A stretch of 64,000 bases of DNA from positions 1,860,001 through 1,924,000 of the forward strand of contig NZ_CP006882.1 of NCBI RefSeq assembly GCF_000161795.2, given 5' to 3'. Origin of the DNA: Synechococcus sp. WH 8109 (GTDB lineage: Bacteria; Cyanobacteriota; Cyanobacteriia; PCC-6307; Cyanobiaceae). The translations under genes and the position numbers were made by a program. Below are positions 47,663 through 56,424 of the stretch, piece after piece (the first letter of the stretch is position 1; every line of letters begins with the position of its first letter). The notes below the pieces were generated by a model that did not search any database, was not told the DNA's origin, and was given only the letters and a program-made list of their open reading frames with translations.

Positions 47663-48850
47663 ATGGCTGCAGAAGCCAGTGTTGCGTTGATGCAACAGAT
47701 CACCAACGTTCGACTGCCGGGTCCCCTGCCTGGGGACGGAGACCAGCGCTATGCCATCGACCTGGACGAGCAGGGGCTGATCTGCCACATCGACGCGATG
47801 AGCACCGAGGCGCAACAAGAGGCTCAACAAACCGATGCGGACTGGAACGGCGACTGGCTCAGCCCCCGGGGTGTTGACCTGCAGATCAACGGCGGGTTGG
47901 GGCTGGCCTTCCCGGAACTGAGCGGGGCGGATCTACCCCGGCTGGAGCAACTGCTCGAGCTGCTGTGGCGCGATGGGGTCGAAGCGATCGCCCCGACCCT
48001 GGTGACCTGTGGCATCGCGCCGCTGCGCCAGGCCCTGGCTGTGCTGCGGCAGGCGCGGGACCTGCACAGACCCGGCCGTTGCCGGCTGCTGGGGGCCCAT
48101 CTGGAGGGCCCCTTTCTGGCCGAAGCCCGCCGCGGTGCCCATCCCCGCGAACACCTGGCCAGCCCCAGCTTGGAGGCTCTCGAGGAACGAATCGGTGGCT
48201 TCGAAACGGAGGTTGCCCTGGTCACCCTGGCCCCCGAACTGGAGGGAGCCGCTGCGGTGATCGGGCGACTGCGGGAGATGGGCATCAGCGTGGCCCTGGG
48301 CCACAGCACCGCCACTGCCGAACAGGCCAGCACCGGTTTCGATCAGGGGGTGGCCATGCTCACCCACGCCTTCAATGCCATGCCGGGGTTGCACCACCGG
48401 GCACCGGGGCCACTGGGGGAAGCCTGCAGGCGCGGAGGGGTTGCCCTAGGGCTGATCTCCGATGGCGTGCACGTGCACCCCACGATGGCGGTGCTGTTGC
48501 AACGGCTAGCGCCGGAACAAACGGTGCTGGTGAGCGATGCGCTGGCCCCCTACGGCCTAGCCGACGGAGAGCACCGCTGGGACGAGCGGGTGCTGCTGGT
48601 GGAGAACGGCACCTGTCGCCTCGAGGACGGCACCTTGGCGGGGGTAACCCTGCCGCAACTGGAGGGGGTGAAACGGCTGGCCCGCTGGGGTGACGCCCCC
48701 AGTGCTGCGATCTGGAGCGCCACGGTGGCGCCGCGGCGGTTGATTGGCGATGCAACGGGGTGCATGGACGCCCTGATGGGACAGCCACTGACGCATCTGC
48801 TGCGCTGGCACCAGAAAAAAGGTGATCTTCACTGGACCTGCGCTGCTTAA
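47663..48850 (+). CDS. nagA: N-acetylglucosamine-6-phosphate deacetylase
   Basis: The 395-residue amidohydrolase would deacetylate GlcNAc-6-phosphate in amino-sugar recycling. Metal-binding and active-site blocks are [54 protein letters not shown] and [10 protein letters not shown]. The start is taken as the ATG at 47663; the ATG at 47690 is also possible. It diverges from purE. Confidence 0.92.
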   Translation: MAAEASVALMQQITNVRLPGPLPGDGDQRYAIDLDEQGLICHIDAMSTEAQQEAQQTDADWNGDWLSPRGVDLQINGGLGLAFPELSGADLPRLEQLLELLWRDGVEAIAPTLVTCGIAPLRQALAVLRQARDLHRPGRCRLLGAHLEGPFLAEARRGAHPREHLASPSLEALEERIGGFETEVALVTLAPELEGAAAVIGRLREMGISVALGHSTATAEQASTGFDQGVAMLTHAFNAMPGLHHRAPGPLGEACRRGGVALGLISDGVHVHPTMAVLLQRLAPEQTVLVSDALAPYGLADGEHRWDERVLLVENGTCRLEDGTLAGVTLPQLEGVKRLARWGDAPSAAIWSATVAPRRLIGDATGCMDALMGQPLTHLLRWHQKKGDLHWTCAA

Positions 48851-48877
48851 GATCCCGCCGACGCAAACTCTTCCGCC

Positions 48878-49591
48878 ATGGCCCCCGATCAACTGCTGGA
48901 GCAGAAACAGGCCGAGAAGGAGGAGGTTAAGGGCTACTTCGAAACCACGGGTTTCGACCGCTGGAACCGCATCTACAGCAACAGCGATGACGTGAACAAG
49001 GTGCAGCGCAACATCCGCATCGGTCACCAGAAAACCGTGGATGAAGTGCTGGCGTGGATCAAGGAGAGCGGAGAAGTCAGCCAGGCGAGCTTCTGCGACG
49101 CCGGCTGCGGTGTGGGCAGCCTGAGCCTGCCGCTGGCGGCGATGGGGGCGGGTTCGATCAGCGCCAGCGACATTTCCGAGGCCATGGCCCAGGAAGCCGA
49201 GCGCCGCGCCCGCGAAGCTGGCCTCGACATGGCCAAGCTGAACTTCTTCGCCAGCGACCTGGAAAGCCTGAGCGGCTCCTTCCACACGGTGTGCTGCCTG
49301 GATGTGTTCATTCACTACCCACAGCAACCGGCCGAGGAGATGGTGAAGCACCTCTGCAGCCTCACCGAAGAGCGGCTGATCGTGAGCTTTGCGCCCTACA
49401 CCCCGCTGCTGGCGCTGTTGAAGGGCATCGGCCAGCTGTTCCCCGGCCCCAGCAAAACCACCCGGGCCTACACCCTCAAGGAAGACGGCATCGTGAAAGC
49501 AGCGGAGGCCTGTGGCTTCAAGCTGGTACACCGCAGCCTGAACAAGGCACCCTTCTATTTCTCTCGCCTGATCGAGTTTCGCAAGGCCTGA
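48878..49591 (+). CDS. chlM: Magnesium-protoporphyrin IX methyltransferase
   Basis: The 237-residue SAM-dependent enzyme makes Mg-protoporphyrin monomethyl ester in chlorophyll synthesis. It begins with the typical EKEEVKGYFETTGFDRWNRI region, then the SAM motif FCDAGCGVGSLSLPLA (about 72-87) and a CCLDVFIHYP block. It follows nagA by 27 bp. Its last 37 nt overlap the convergent RluA-like gene. Confidence 0.96.
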   Translation: MAPDQLLEQKQAEKEEVKGYFETTGFDRWNRIYSNSDDVNKVQRNIRIGHQKTVDEVLAWIKESGEVSQASFCDAGCGVGSLSLPLAAMGAGSISASDISEAMAQEAERRAREAGLDMAKLNFFASDLESLSGSFHTVCCLDVFIHYPQQPAEEMVKHLCSLTEERLIVSFAPYTPLLALLKGIGQLFPGPSKTTRAYTLKEDGIVKAAEACGFKLVHRSLNKAPFYFSRLIEFRKA

Positions 49592-50514
49592 TCTCCCTCA
49601 TTTGGGGGATCCACCTGGAGATTGATCTCCCTCAAGTTAGGGAGATCCGAAAGCCGCCAGGCATGCAAGCGGTAACCACCATCCCCGGGGGTTGAGCTTT
49701 CTGAAATCTCGCGATTATTTAGATAAAGCGGATCCCCCAGCAGCGGACTGCCCAGCTGCGCCAGATGAATACGGATCTGATGCGGCCGGCCGGTGGTGAT
49801 CGTCACCTGCAGGCGATCACCACCGGCCGTGCGCTCCAACAGCTCCAGCTCGGAGTGGGCTGAGAGCCGTTTGCGGATCGGCACATCGTCGAACGGTTCC
49901 GGCCCCCAGATCCAGCCCAATAGCGGATGCGGCCGTTCCACCACATCACTGCTCACCGTCAAACACTGCCCCAACTCCAACCCGGGCACCTGCTGGCTCC
50001 AGGCCTGATAAACCTTGCGGCAACCGCCGTCGGGCCGGAACTGCTTTGACCAGAGGGCGCGGGTTTGCGGGGTGCGGGCACACACCTGCAGACCAGAGGT
50101 GAAGCGCCCCAGGCGGTGCACGGGCAGGGCCCCAGCGTGTTCAAGCAGGGCCGTGAGCGTGTGGCGCAAGAAGCCACCACCGGGCATCACCGGCAAACCG
50201 GAAGGCTTGTTGATCACCAACAGGTCGCCATCGTCGTGAATCGTCTCCCATTGATCGGGGATCGCCTGCTCCAACCAGGGCGGACGCCGCCAAAAGAGGG
50301 TCTCACCGCCATGCAAGGCTCGATCACCGGTAAGCAGCGCTCCGTTCCAATCCAGCTCACCGGCGGCGATCCGCTGCTGCCACACCGCCCTATCGGAGTG
50401 GCGATAGCGATCCGCTAGCCATTCGCTTACCAGCAGTCCAGCATCGGCCCGCGGCACCCGGTCGCGGTAGGTCCAACCGTCGTTGAACGCCGCCTCGCGC
50501 CAACCAACCTTCAA
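49555..50514 (-). CDS. RluA-family pseudouridine synthase-like protein lacking the catalytic Asp
   Basis: The 319-residue protein has an S4-like N-terminal part (about 25-75) and the RluA catalytic fold: DLLVINKPSGLPVMPGG, the core motif PVHRLGRFTSGLQV and TITTGRPHQIRIHLAQLGSPLLGDPLY. In active enzymes the core reads HRLDxxTSG, with Asp as the catalytic residue; here it is Gly. The DNA (CAC CGC CTG GGG CGC) shows this directly. It may be inactive, use another residue or act as an RNA-binding protein. The start is a TTG overlapping the regulator gene's stop by 4 nt. The C-terminal tail covers two palindromes and overlaps chlM. Confidence 0.85.
   Translation of the reverse strand: MKVGWREAAFNDGWTYRDRVPRADAGLLVSEWLADRYRHSDRAVWQQRIAAGELDWNGALLTGDRALHGGETLFWRRPPWLEQAIPDQWETIHDDGDLLVINKPSGLPVMPGGGFLRHTLTALLEHAGALPVHRLGRFTSGLQVCARTPQTRALWSKQFRPDGGCRKVYQAWSQQVPGLELGQCLTVSSDVVERPHPLLGWIWGPEPFDDVPIRKRLSAHSELELLERTAGGDRLQVTITTGRPHQIRIHLAQLGSPLLGDPLYLNNREISESSTPGDGGYRLHAWRLSDLPNLREINLQVDPPNEGDQALRNSIRREK
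49590..49647. repeat. Two tandem palindromes sharing GATCTCCCTCA
   Basis: The units are 49590-49611 (GATCTCCC ... GGGGGATC, one mismatch/wobble) and 49624-49647 (GATCTCCCT ... AGGGAGATC, perfect 9-bp arms, 6-nt loop). Both begin with the same 11-bp GATCTCCCTCA, 34 bp apart. They lie at and just beyond the chlM stop and inside the last codons of the RluA-like gene. They lack T-tracts. Confidence 0.65.
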
Positions 50515-51248
50515 GTCACCAGCCGATGCTCCAGGGCATAGCGCACCAGTTCCGTGCGGCTGGAGGTGCCCGTCTTGTTGAACAGCCGACTCACGTACTT
50601 CTCCACATTGCGGATCGACGTCTCCAGCTGCCGGGCAATCTCCTTGTTCATCAATCCTTCCGCCACCAGCTGCAGCACACTCGCCTCCCGCGGCGTGAAG
50701 CTGTGCACCACCGGCTCGGTGGAGGGCAACGCTTCGGCCTGGGCCAACAGCGAACGGATCTCGGTGATCTGCTTGGCCATCTGGCCCATATCGGTATCAG
50801 CGAAGCGCGCCGCCTCCTGCAGCAGCCGTTGCTGGCGCTGGGCCACATTGCGCACCCGCGCCACCAGCTCATCGGGATCGAACGGCTTTGGGATGTAGTC
50901 ATCCACCCCGGCCAAATAGCCCTGTGTGCGGTCCGCCGTCATGCCCTTTGCGGTGAGGAAGATCACCGGGGTGCCGCCAAGCCTTTCATCGGCGCGCAAC
51001 TTCTGCAGGAGGCCATAGCCATCGAGCCGCGGCATCATCACGTCGCTGATCACCACATCCGGCAGCATCTGCTGCGCCTTGGCGAATCCTTCCTCCCCAT
51101 CCACCGCGGTGGTCACCTCAAAGCCTTCGTCTTCCAGGTAGGCCTGCACAGCCGTGCGCAGACCCGGCTCATCGTCAACCAGCAACAGGCGCGGGGCGAG
51201 CGCCGCGGCCTCTGCGGATTCTGCGGTGGGGGTGGGCGCGTCGCTCAT
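50511..51248 (-). CDS. NarL-type response regulator (Ycf29-like)
   Basis: The 245-residue protein has an acidic Ala/Pro-rich start, a receiver domain (about 20-140, Asp69 in VVISDVMMPRLDGYG, KPF near 122) and a LuxR-type helix-turn-helix (SFTPREASVLQLVAEGLMNK, then RNVEKYVSRLFNKTGTSSRT). The order and the C-terminal helix-turn-helix resemble the plastid Ycf29 family. Its kinase and targets are unknown. The following gene on the same strand, the RluA-like one, overlaps its stop by 4 nt. Confidence 0.85.
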   Translation of the reverse strand: MSDAPTPTAESAEAAALAPRLLLVDDEPGLRTAVQAYLEDEGFEVTTAVDGEEGFAKAQQMLPDVVISDVMMPRLDGYGLLQKLRADERLGGTPVIFLTAKGMTADRTQGYLAGVDDYIPKPFDPDELVARVRNVAQRQQRLLQEAARFADTDMGQMAKQITEIRSLLAQAEALPSTEPVVHSFTPREASVLQLVAEGLMNKEIARQLETSIRNVEKYVSRLFNKTGTSSRTELVRYALEHRLVT

Positions 51249-51287
51249 GGCTGGAATCGCTCTGGCCGCAATTTATGGAGAGCACGC

Positions 51288-51800
51288 TCAACGGGCCAGT
51301 GCGGGTAACTGCTCCTGCTGTTCGGGAATCAGGGTGGAAAAGCCCAGACCCAGGGCCTTCTGACGCAACGTGGCAGGGTCGGTTCCCGCCACCTCCGGCA
51401 CGCAAGCCGCCCACCACACCAGGTGATCCTCCCGGTTCACGTCGGTGATCGGACCGCCGGGATTGAGGGTGCGCACGTAGACCATCGACGGCGTGCGTTT
51501 CACCCGGAAAGGCTTCTTGGTGGAGCAATTGACGCTCTCGACGTAGACGTTCAGATCCGACGCCGACTCCTCCCACAAGCTGTAGCTGCGGGTGTCGGGA
51601 TTGAACGGGGCTGGCTTGACCGCATAAATCCCGATCGACAGGGTGCCGACGGGGGCCGGGCGTTCGATCAGCACCTTGAGATCGGCTGGCCGCGATCGCC
51701 GCATCTGCTCCAGCACCTGCTCACGATCGAGGCCATTGGCGGGTTGCAGGCACACCAGCCCGCCCAGGCCCAGCAGAGCCATTGGCAATCGCAGACCCAT
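51288..51800 (-). CDS. Exported protein of unknown function
   Basis: The 170-residue protein begins with a signal peptide (MGLRLPMALLGLGGLVCLQP, probable cleavage after about residue 23). The mature part contains SLWEESASDLNVYVESVNC and a second Cys in WWAACVPEVAG, which may form a disulfide. I do not recognise a family. The ATG at 51800 was preferred to 51839 because it places the signal peptide at the N-terminus. It lies 39 bp upstream of the regulator gene on the same strand and diverges from the cysteine desulfurase gene. Confidence 0.7.
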   Translation of the reverse strand: MGLRLPMALLGLGGLVCLQPANGLDREQVLEQMRRSRPADLKVLIERPAPVGTLSIGIYAVKPAPFNPDTRSYSLWEESASDLNVYVESVNCSTKKPFRVKRTPSMVYVRTLNPGGPITDVNREDHLVWWAACVPEVAGTDPATLRQKALGLGFSTLIPEQQEQLPALAR

Positions 51801-51826
51801 GCCAGTGCCATTCGCAATGCAGCACC

Positions 51827-52999
51827 ATGATCGCAACATCTGCCTGCATCGTCCTGAGCGGCTCGGCTCTCGCCTTTGATTTCCAGGCCACCACCCCCTG
51901 TGCGGCCGAGGTGGTGAAGGCGATGGCGCCTTTCTGGAGTGCGGACTGGGGCAATCCCTCCAGCCGCCAGCATCGGCTAGGTCTCAGCGCCTCTGCAGCG
52001 GTGAAGCTGGCGCGGCGCCAGCTGGCGGAGGCGTTAGGGGTGAAGCCGGAACGGCTGGTGTTCACCAGTGGTGCAACCGAAGCCAACAACCTGGCGCTGC
52101 TGGGCCATGCCCGCGCCCTGGGGAGAGGCCATCTGATCAGCGTGGCCACCGAACACCACGCCGTGCTCGATCCGCTCCGGCAACTGCAACGGGAAGGCTT
52201 CAGCGTCACCCTGCTGACCCCGAGCCCCGATGGACTGATCAGCCCCGAGCAGCTGGAGGAGGCGATTACTACCGAAACGCGGCTGGTGAGCGTGATGGCG
52301 GCCAACAATGAAATCGGCGTGCTTCAACCGCTCGAACAGCTGGGTGCCCTCTGCCAGTCTTATGGCATCACTCTGCATAGCGATGGGGCCCAGGCCTTCG
52401 GGACGCTGCCACTGAACCCTGATGCCCTGGGGGTTGACCTACTCAGCCTCAGTGCCCACAAGCTCTACGGGCCCAAGGGCATCGGAGCCCTGGTGCTGCG
52501 AGAGGGCATCGCAATCGAACCGCTGCAATGGGGGGGCGGCCAGGAAGCGGGGCTCCGGGCCGGCACCCTGCCCACCGCCTTGATCGTGGGCTTTGCCGCC
52601 GCCGCCCGCATGGCGCTGGAAGAGCGGGATCAACGGAACAGCCGGCTGCAGCAGCTGCGCGATCAGCTCTGGGAAGGCCTGCAGCAACGCCTCCCTGGCG
52701 TGCTGCTCAATGGAGCCATGGCCCCACGACTGCCCCACAACCTCAACATCAGCCTGCCCGGGGTGAACGGCAGCCGCCTGCACCGGGCCCTGCGCCCCCA
52801 CTTGGCCTGCAGCAGTGGCTCCGCCTGCAGCAACGGTGCCCCGTCCCACGTGCTGCAAGCGATCGGCCGCTCGCGCGCTGAAGCCGAAGCCTCTCTGCGG
52901 CTCAGCCTGGGGCGCGAGACCAAAGCCGCCGACGTGGATCAGGCCATCACAGCGATCACCGACGCCGCAACTGCCGCCGGGTTCCTCAGCGGTCGCTAA
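51827..52999 (+). CDS. Cysteine desulfurase (NifS/IscS family)
   Basis: The 390-residue PLP enzyme removes sulfur from cysteine for Fe-S clusters or thio-modified tRNA. The PLP-binding Lys is in [12 protein letters not shown], the substrate-binding region reads [15 protein letters not shown], and the active-site Cys lies in [11 protein letters not shown]. The first 15 residues before FDFQATTP are hydrophobic and may be longer than needed. Its last 4 nt overlap the convergent rsmH. Confidence 0.93.
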   Translation: MIATSACIVLSGSALAFDFQATTPCAAEVVKAMAPFWSADWGNPSSRQHRLGLSASAAVKLARRQLAEALGVKPERLVFTSGATEANNLALLGHARALGRGHLISVATEHHAVLDPLRQLQREGFSVTLLTPSPDGLISPEQLEEAITTETRLVSVMAANNEIGVLQPLEQLGALCQSYGITLHSDGAQAFGTLPLNPDALGVDLLSLSAHKLYGPKGIGALVLREGIAIEPLQWGGGQEAGLRAGTLPTALIVGFAAAARMALEERDQRNSRLQQLRDQLWEGLQQRLPGVLLNGAMAPRLPHNLNISLPGVNGSRLHRALRPHLACSSGSACSNGAPSHVLQAIGRSRAEAEASLRLSLGRETKAADVDQAITAITDAATAAGFLSGR

Positions 53000-53880
53000 A
53001 CAGGGTTCAAACGCTGGGCCACCCGCAATTTGGCACTGCGACTGCGGGGATTGGCCTCTTCCTCCTGCTCGGTGGCCACGACAGGCTTGCGGGTGATCCG
53101 TTTCAGGCGTTCATCGCGCAGGAAAGCGGTCTTGACGCGGCGGTCTTCCAGGGAATGGAAACTGATGATTCCCAGCAAGCCCTCGGGCTCAAGCCAGTCA
53201 GGAGCCTGCTGCAGCAGCCGATCCAGCACCCCAAGCTCATCATTCACCGCAATACGCAGGGCCTGGAAGGTGCGGGTGGCGGGGTGAATCCGCCCCCGCC
53301 GCGCCTTTGGGGGATAGCAACCAGCCACCGCGTAGGCCAAGGCCGCGGTGCCCTCATAGGAGCCCTTGTCCTTAAGGTCGGCTTTGATCCGCCGGGCGAT
53401 GCGGCGGGAGAGCCGCTCCTCTCCATAGCCATAGATCAGATCTGCCAACTCGTTCTCCTCCAGGCGATCAATCAGCTCAGCCGCGGTCTCACCTTCACCG
53501 CTGGCATTCATCCGCATGTCCAAGGGACCATCCAGGCGAAAACTGAAGCCCCGCTCCGCCACATCCAGCTGCGGGCTGCTCACCCCCAGATCCGCCAACA
53601 CCATCACGGCGGGCTCGGGCGGCACGTAGTCGGCAAAGTTGGTGGCCACGATCGAGACGCGAGCGCCGAAGGGGGCCAGACGCTCCGCCGCCGCAGCCCG
53701 GGCCGTAGCGTCCTGGTCCAAGCCGATCAGGCGCAGGCTCGGATGCTGCTGCAGCAATCGGGCGCTGTGGCCGCCGCCGCCGAGAGTGGCATCGATCAAC
53801 AGACCATCCGGACGCGGGATCTGCCGGGCCGCATCCAGCACCGCATCGGCCAGAACAGGCTCATGGCTGAAGGGGGGCAC
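52996..53880 (-). CDS. rsmH: 16S rRNA (cytosine1402-N4)-methyltransferase
   Basis: The 294-residue methyltransferase (MraW) has the SAM motif [16 protein letters not shown] (about 28-43), [13 protein letters not shown] and [12 protein letters not shown], and the usual C-terminal [10 protein letters not shown]. It starts with a GTG (PPFSHEPVL follows). It diverges from ndhH across 54 bp. Confidence 0.96.
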   Translation of the reverse strand: MPPFSHEPVLADAVLDAARQIPRPDGLLIDATLGGGGHSARLLQQHPSLRLIGLDQDATARAAAAERLAPFGARVSIVATNFADYVPPEPAVMVLADLGVSSPQLDVAERGFSFRLDGPLDMRMNASGEGETAAELIDRLEENELADLIYGYGEERLSRRIARRIKADLKDKGSYEGTAALAYAVAGCYPPKARRGRIHPATRTFQALRIAVNDELGVLDRLLQQAPDWLEPEGLLGIISFHSLEDRRVKTAFLRDERLKRITRKPVVATEQEEEANPRSRSAKLRVAQRLNPV

Positions 53881-53934
53881 AAGCCACAGGGGAAGACTCC
53901 TTAAGATCTACACACTGATCGGACCACCGCTCCC

Positions 53935-55119
53935 ATGACGCAGCTGGAAACGCGCACGGAGCCCATGGTGGTGAACTTCGGGCCTCACCACCCCTCAATG
54001 CATGGGGTGCTGCGGCTCGTGGTCACACTCGATGGTGAGGACGTGGTCGACTGCGAACCGGTGATCGGTTATCTCCATCGCGGCATGGAGAAAATCGCCG
54101 AGAACCGCACGAACGTGATGTTCGTGCCCTACGTCAGCCGCATGGACTATGCGGCAGGGATGTTCTACGAAGCGATCGTAGTGAACGCCCCGGAAAAACT
54201 GGCGAACATCCCAGTACCTAAGAGGGCGAGCTACATCCGGGTGCTGATGCTGGAACTCAACCGCATTGCCAACCACCTGCTCTGGCTTGGACCATTCCTG
54301 GCGGACGTGGGAGCCCAGACCCCGTTTTTCTACATCTTCCGCGAGCGGGAGATGATCTATGACCTCTGGGAAGCCGCCACCGGCCAGCGGCTGATCAACA
54401 ACAACTATTTCCGCATTGGCGGCGTCGCCGCTGACCTGCCCTGGGGATGGCTGGAGAAATGCCGTGATTTCTGCGACTGGTTCGGCCCCAAGATTGATGA
54501 ATACGAAAAGCTGATCACCAACAACCCGATTTTCCGGCGCCGGATTGAAGGCCTGGGAACGATCGAGAAGGAAGACGCCATCAACTGGAGCCTCTCCGGC
54601 CCGATGCTTCGCGCCTCCGGTGTTCCCTGGGATCTACGCAAGGTAGATCACTACGAGTGCTACGACGACTTCGACTGGCAGGTGGCCTGGGAGCAGGAAG
54701 GCGACTGCTACGCCCGCTATCGCGTGCGCATCGAAGAAATGCGCCAGTCGCTCAAGATCCTGCGCCAGGCCTGCGACATGATCCCCGGCGGCCCCACCGA
54801 AAACCTTGAGGCCAAGCGTCTCAACGAAGGCAAGGGCAGCGACGCCGCAGGCTTTGACTTCCAGTACGTGGCCAAGAAGGTGGCGCCCACCTTCAAGATC
54901 CCCAACGGCGAGCTTTACACCCGGCTGGAATCAGGCAAGGGCGAGATCGGCGTGTTCATCCAGGGCAACAACGACGTGACTCCCTGGCGCTTCAAGATCC
55001 GTGCTGCCGACAGCAACAACCTGCAGATCCTTCCCCACATCCTCAAGGGGCACAAGGTGGCGGACATCATGGCCATACTCGGTTCCATCGACGTGATCAT
55101 GGGATCGGTGGATCGCTGA
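53935..55119 (+). CDS. ndhH: NAD(P)H-quinone oxidoreductase subunit H
   Basis: The 394-residue NuoD homologue lines the quinone site of NDH-1. It begins [20 protein letters not shown], with [19 protein letters not shown] and the C-terminal DVIMGSVDR typical of the family. It is separate from the ndhA-I-G-E operon 16 kb away and has no ndh neighbour. Confidence 0.97.
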   Translation: MTQLETRTEPMVVNFGPHHPSMHGVLRLVVTLDGEDVVDCEPVIGYLHRGMEKIAENRTNVMFVPYVSRMDYAAGMFYEAIVVNAPEKLANIPVPKRASYIRVLMLELNRIANHLLWLGPFLADVGAQTPFFYIFREREMIYDLWEAATGQRLINNNYFRIGGVAADLPWGWLEKCRDFCDWFGPKIDEYEKLITNNPIFRRRIEGLGTIEKEDAINWSLSGPMLRASGVPWDLRKVDHYECYDDFDWQVAWEQEGDCYARYRVRIEEMRQSLKILRQACDMIPGGPTENLEAKRLNEGKGSDAAGFDFQYVAKKVAPTFKIPNGELYTRLESGKGEIGVFIQGNNDVTPWRFKIRAADSNNLQILPHILKGHKVADIMAILGSIDVIMGSVDR

Positions 55120-55505
55120 TCTCTGAACCGGTTTCTACGGCGGTTGCAATACACCGGATACCCACTGCCCGCGACTTTCACTGGTGCGCTATGGATCAAG
55201 TGACTGCATCCAGGCCCGCCTGGCCTGAGCAGCTCATTGCAGTGGCATCTCTTCGGCCCAGTTGTTGCCGGAGGTCTGGTCTTGTGGAGTGCAGTCGCGC
55301 TCCATCAACGCCGACTGTTCCACCCCAGCCGCGAAGCAAAGCCTTCATCGGCATAGGCATTGCACTGGTCGCCTACTGGATCGTTCGGTTGAGACTGAGC
55401 TACGGATTTGGATTTGTGGGAGGTCTCGGATTCCCCGCACACGGATGAAGCCTTGATCAAGATTGAGAATCGAACACATTCCGTTCCATCCCAACGCAAC
55501 AGTCC
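55120..55505. other. 386-bp gap with remnants of a small membrane protein
   Basis: No intact gene is convincing here. Two overlapping plus-strand frames each encode one membrane-like segment: about 55237-55353 (QWHLFGPVVAGGLVLWSAVA, charged end, then stop) and about 55332-55448 (KAFIGIGIALVAYW, then RLRLSYGFGFVGGLG). Joined by a one-base shift they would form a two-helix protein of about 70 residues. The rest (55120-55230 and 55449-55505) holds nothing I can name; it must contain the menI promoter. Confidence 0.5.
55237..55448 (+). pseudogene. Possible frameshifted two-helix small membrane protein
   Basis: Beginning at a TTG at 55237, the first frame gives a membrane segment and a basic LHQRRLFHPSREAK stretch, then stops at TAG. 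Shifting by one base around 55336-55342 continues with a second membrane segment and ends at 55448. Length and topology would suit a small cyanobacterial membrane protein, but I do not recognise one. Chance hydrophobic frames remain possible. Confidence 0.35.
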
Positions 55506-55964
55506 GTGCCCTCCCCCGACCACTGGCTTCAACTCAAGCGCCACGTCCGCTTTGGCGACACCGATGCTGCAGGCGTGATGCACTTTCACCAGCTGCTGCG
55601 CTGGTGTCATGAGGCCTGGGAAGACAGTCTCCAGCGCCACGGAATTGCAGCTGAATCAGTCTTCCCAGGCTGCCGAGGGCAAGCCGCATGGCCTGACATC
55701 GCTCTGCCTGTGGTGCACTGCGAGGCGGATTTCGTCAGGCCGGTGCACGGCGGTGATTGCTTGCAGGTTCTGCTCGAGCCGCAGCGTCTCGACCCGGGCT
55801 CCTTTGAAGTACGAAGCCGGTTCCAAATCGATGAGATCGATGTAGCCCGGGGCTTAATCCGGCATGTCGCCATCTCCACGAACACGCGCCAGCGCTGCCC
55901 TCTGCCTGAAGCGATCGATCTCTGGCTCGAGGCCTCCGGCATGGGACGACTCAGCAGCCTTTAA
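55506..55964 (+). CDS. menI: 1,4-dihydroxy-2-naphthoyl-CoA hydrolase (hotdog thioesterase)
   Basis: The 152-residue hot-dog-fold thioesterase has the 4HBT-type active-site region VRFGDTDAAGVMHFHQLLRW with the Asp-Thr-Asp cluster (18-20). In cyanobacteria such an enzyme cleaves DHNA-CoA in phylloquinone synthesis. The neighbouring menE, menC, menA and menF support that role. It starts with GTG at 55506. Confidence 0.88.
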   Translation: MPSPDHWLQLKRHVRFGDTDAAGVMHFHQLLRWCHEAWEDSLQRHGIAAESVFPGCRGQAAWPDIALPVVHCEADFVRPVHGGDCLQVLLEPQRLDPGSFEVRSRFQIDEIDVARGLIRHVAISTNTRQRCPLPEAIDLWLEASGMGRLSSL

Positions 55965-56160
55965 TCGGGCGCACGCTGCAAAGCCCAAATCAGCGCAGCT
56001 CATCGCAGCGGCAGGAGACAGGCTGCCCTCACCAGAGGGTGAAAGCCAGACTAAGCAGTGTCAGAGCAGGCAACAAAGCTGAACACAGCCGCCAGAAACA
56101 AGCCAGCCATTGAAGCCGAGTGACGACCGAAATAGCTCACCACTAAAACCAAGGCTTTTG

Positions 56161-56424
56161 CTAGTCTAAATAAGACTCACGGACCTCATCTGTGGCCTTA
56201 GTGAGATAAATTATGCCCTCAAGTAAGCCAATCTTTGACATCAAACCCGTTGCGACACCGCAAGCAAGAAGGCCGCCCGTGAGACTTACAACCAGCATGA
56301 CGATCGCGACATTGTTGCAACCGAGAACAAATTTATCAATACCTAATGAGCCTAAAAAAATCCCTAGCAATCCAGCTGCGAGCTTCTTATTGCTGATCTC
56401 GTTCTTAACAGAACAGCAATGTAC
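56161..56424 (-). pseudogene. TM2-domain frame without a start codon, in frame behind menE
   Basis: Directly after the menE stop the same frame stays open and encodes VKNEISNKKLAAGLLGIFLG, then SLGIDKFVLG and two membrane segments, ending with LLEGIIYLTK and a short acidic tail at 56161. This is a TM2-domain protein of about 80 residues. No ATG or GTG lies between the menE TAA and the domain; the first possible start, a TTG at 56370, falls inside the first helix and would remove KKLAAG. The stretch is more AT-rich than menE. Either it lost its start, or it is made by stop-codon readthrough, or an unusual start is used. Confidence 0.6.
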
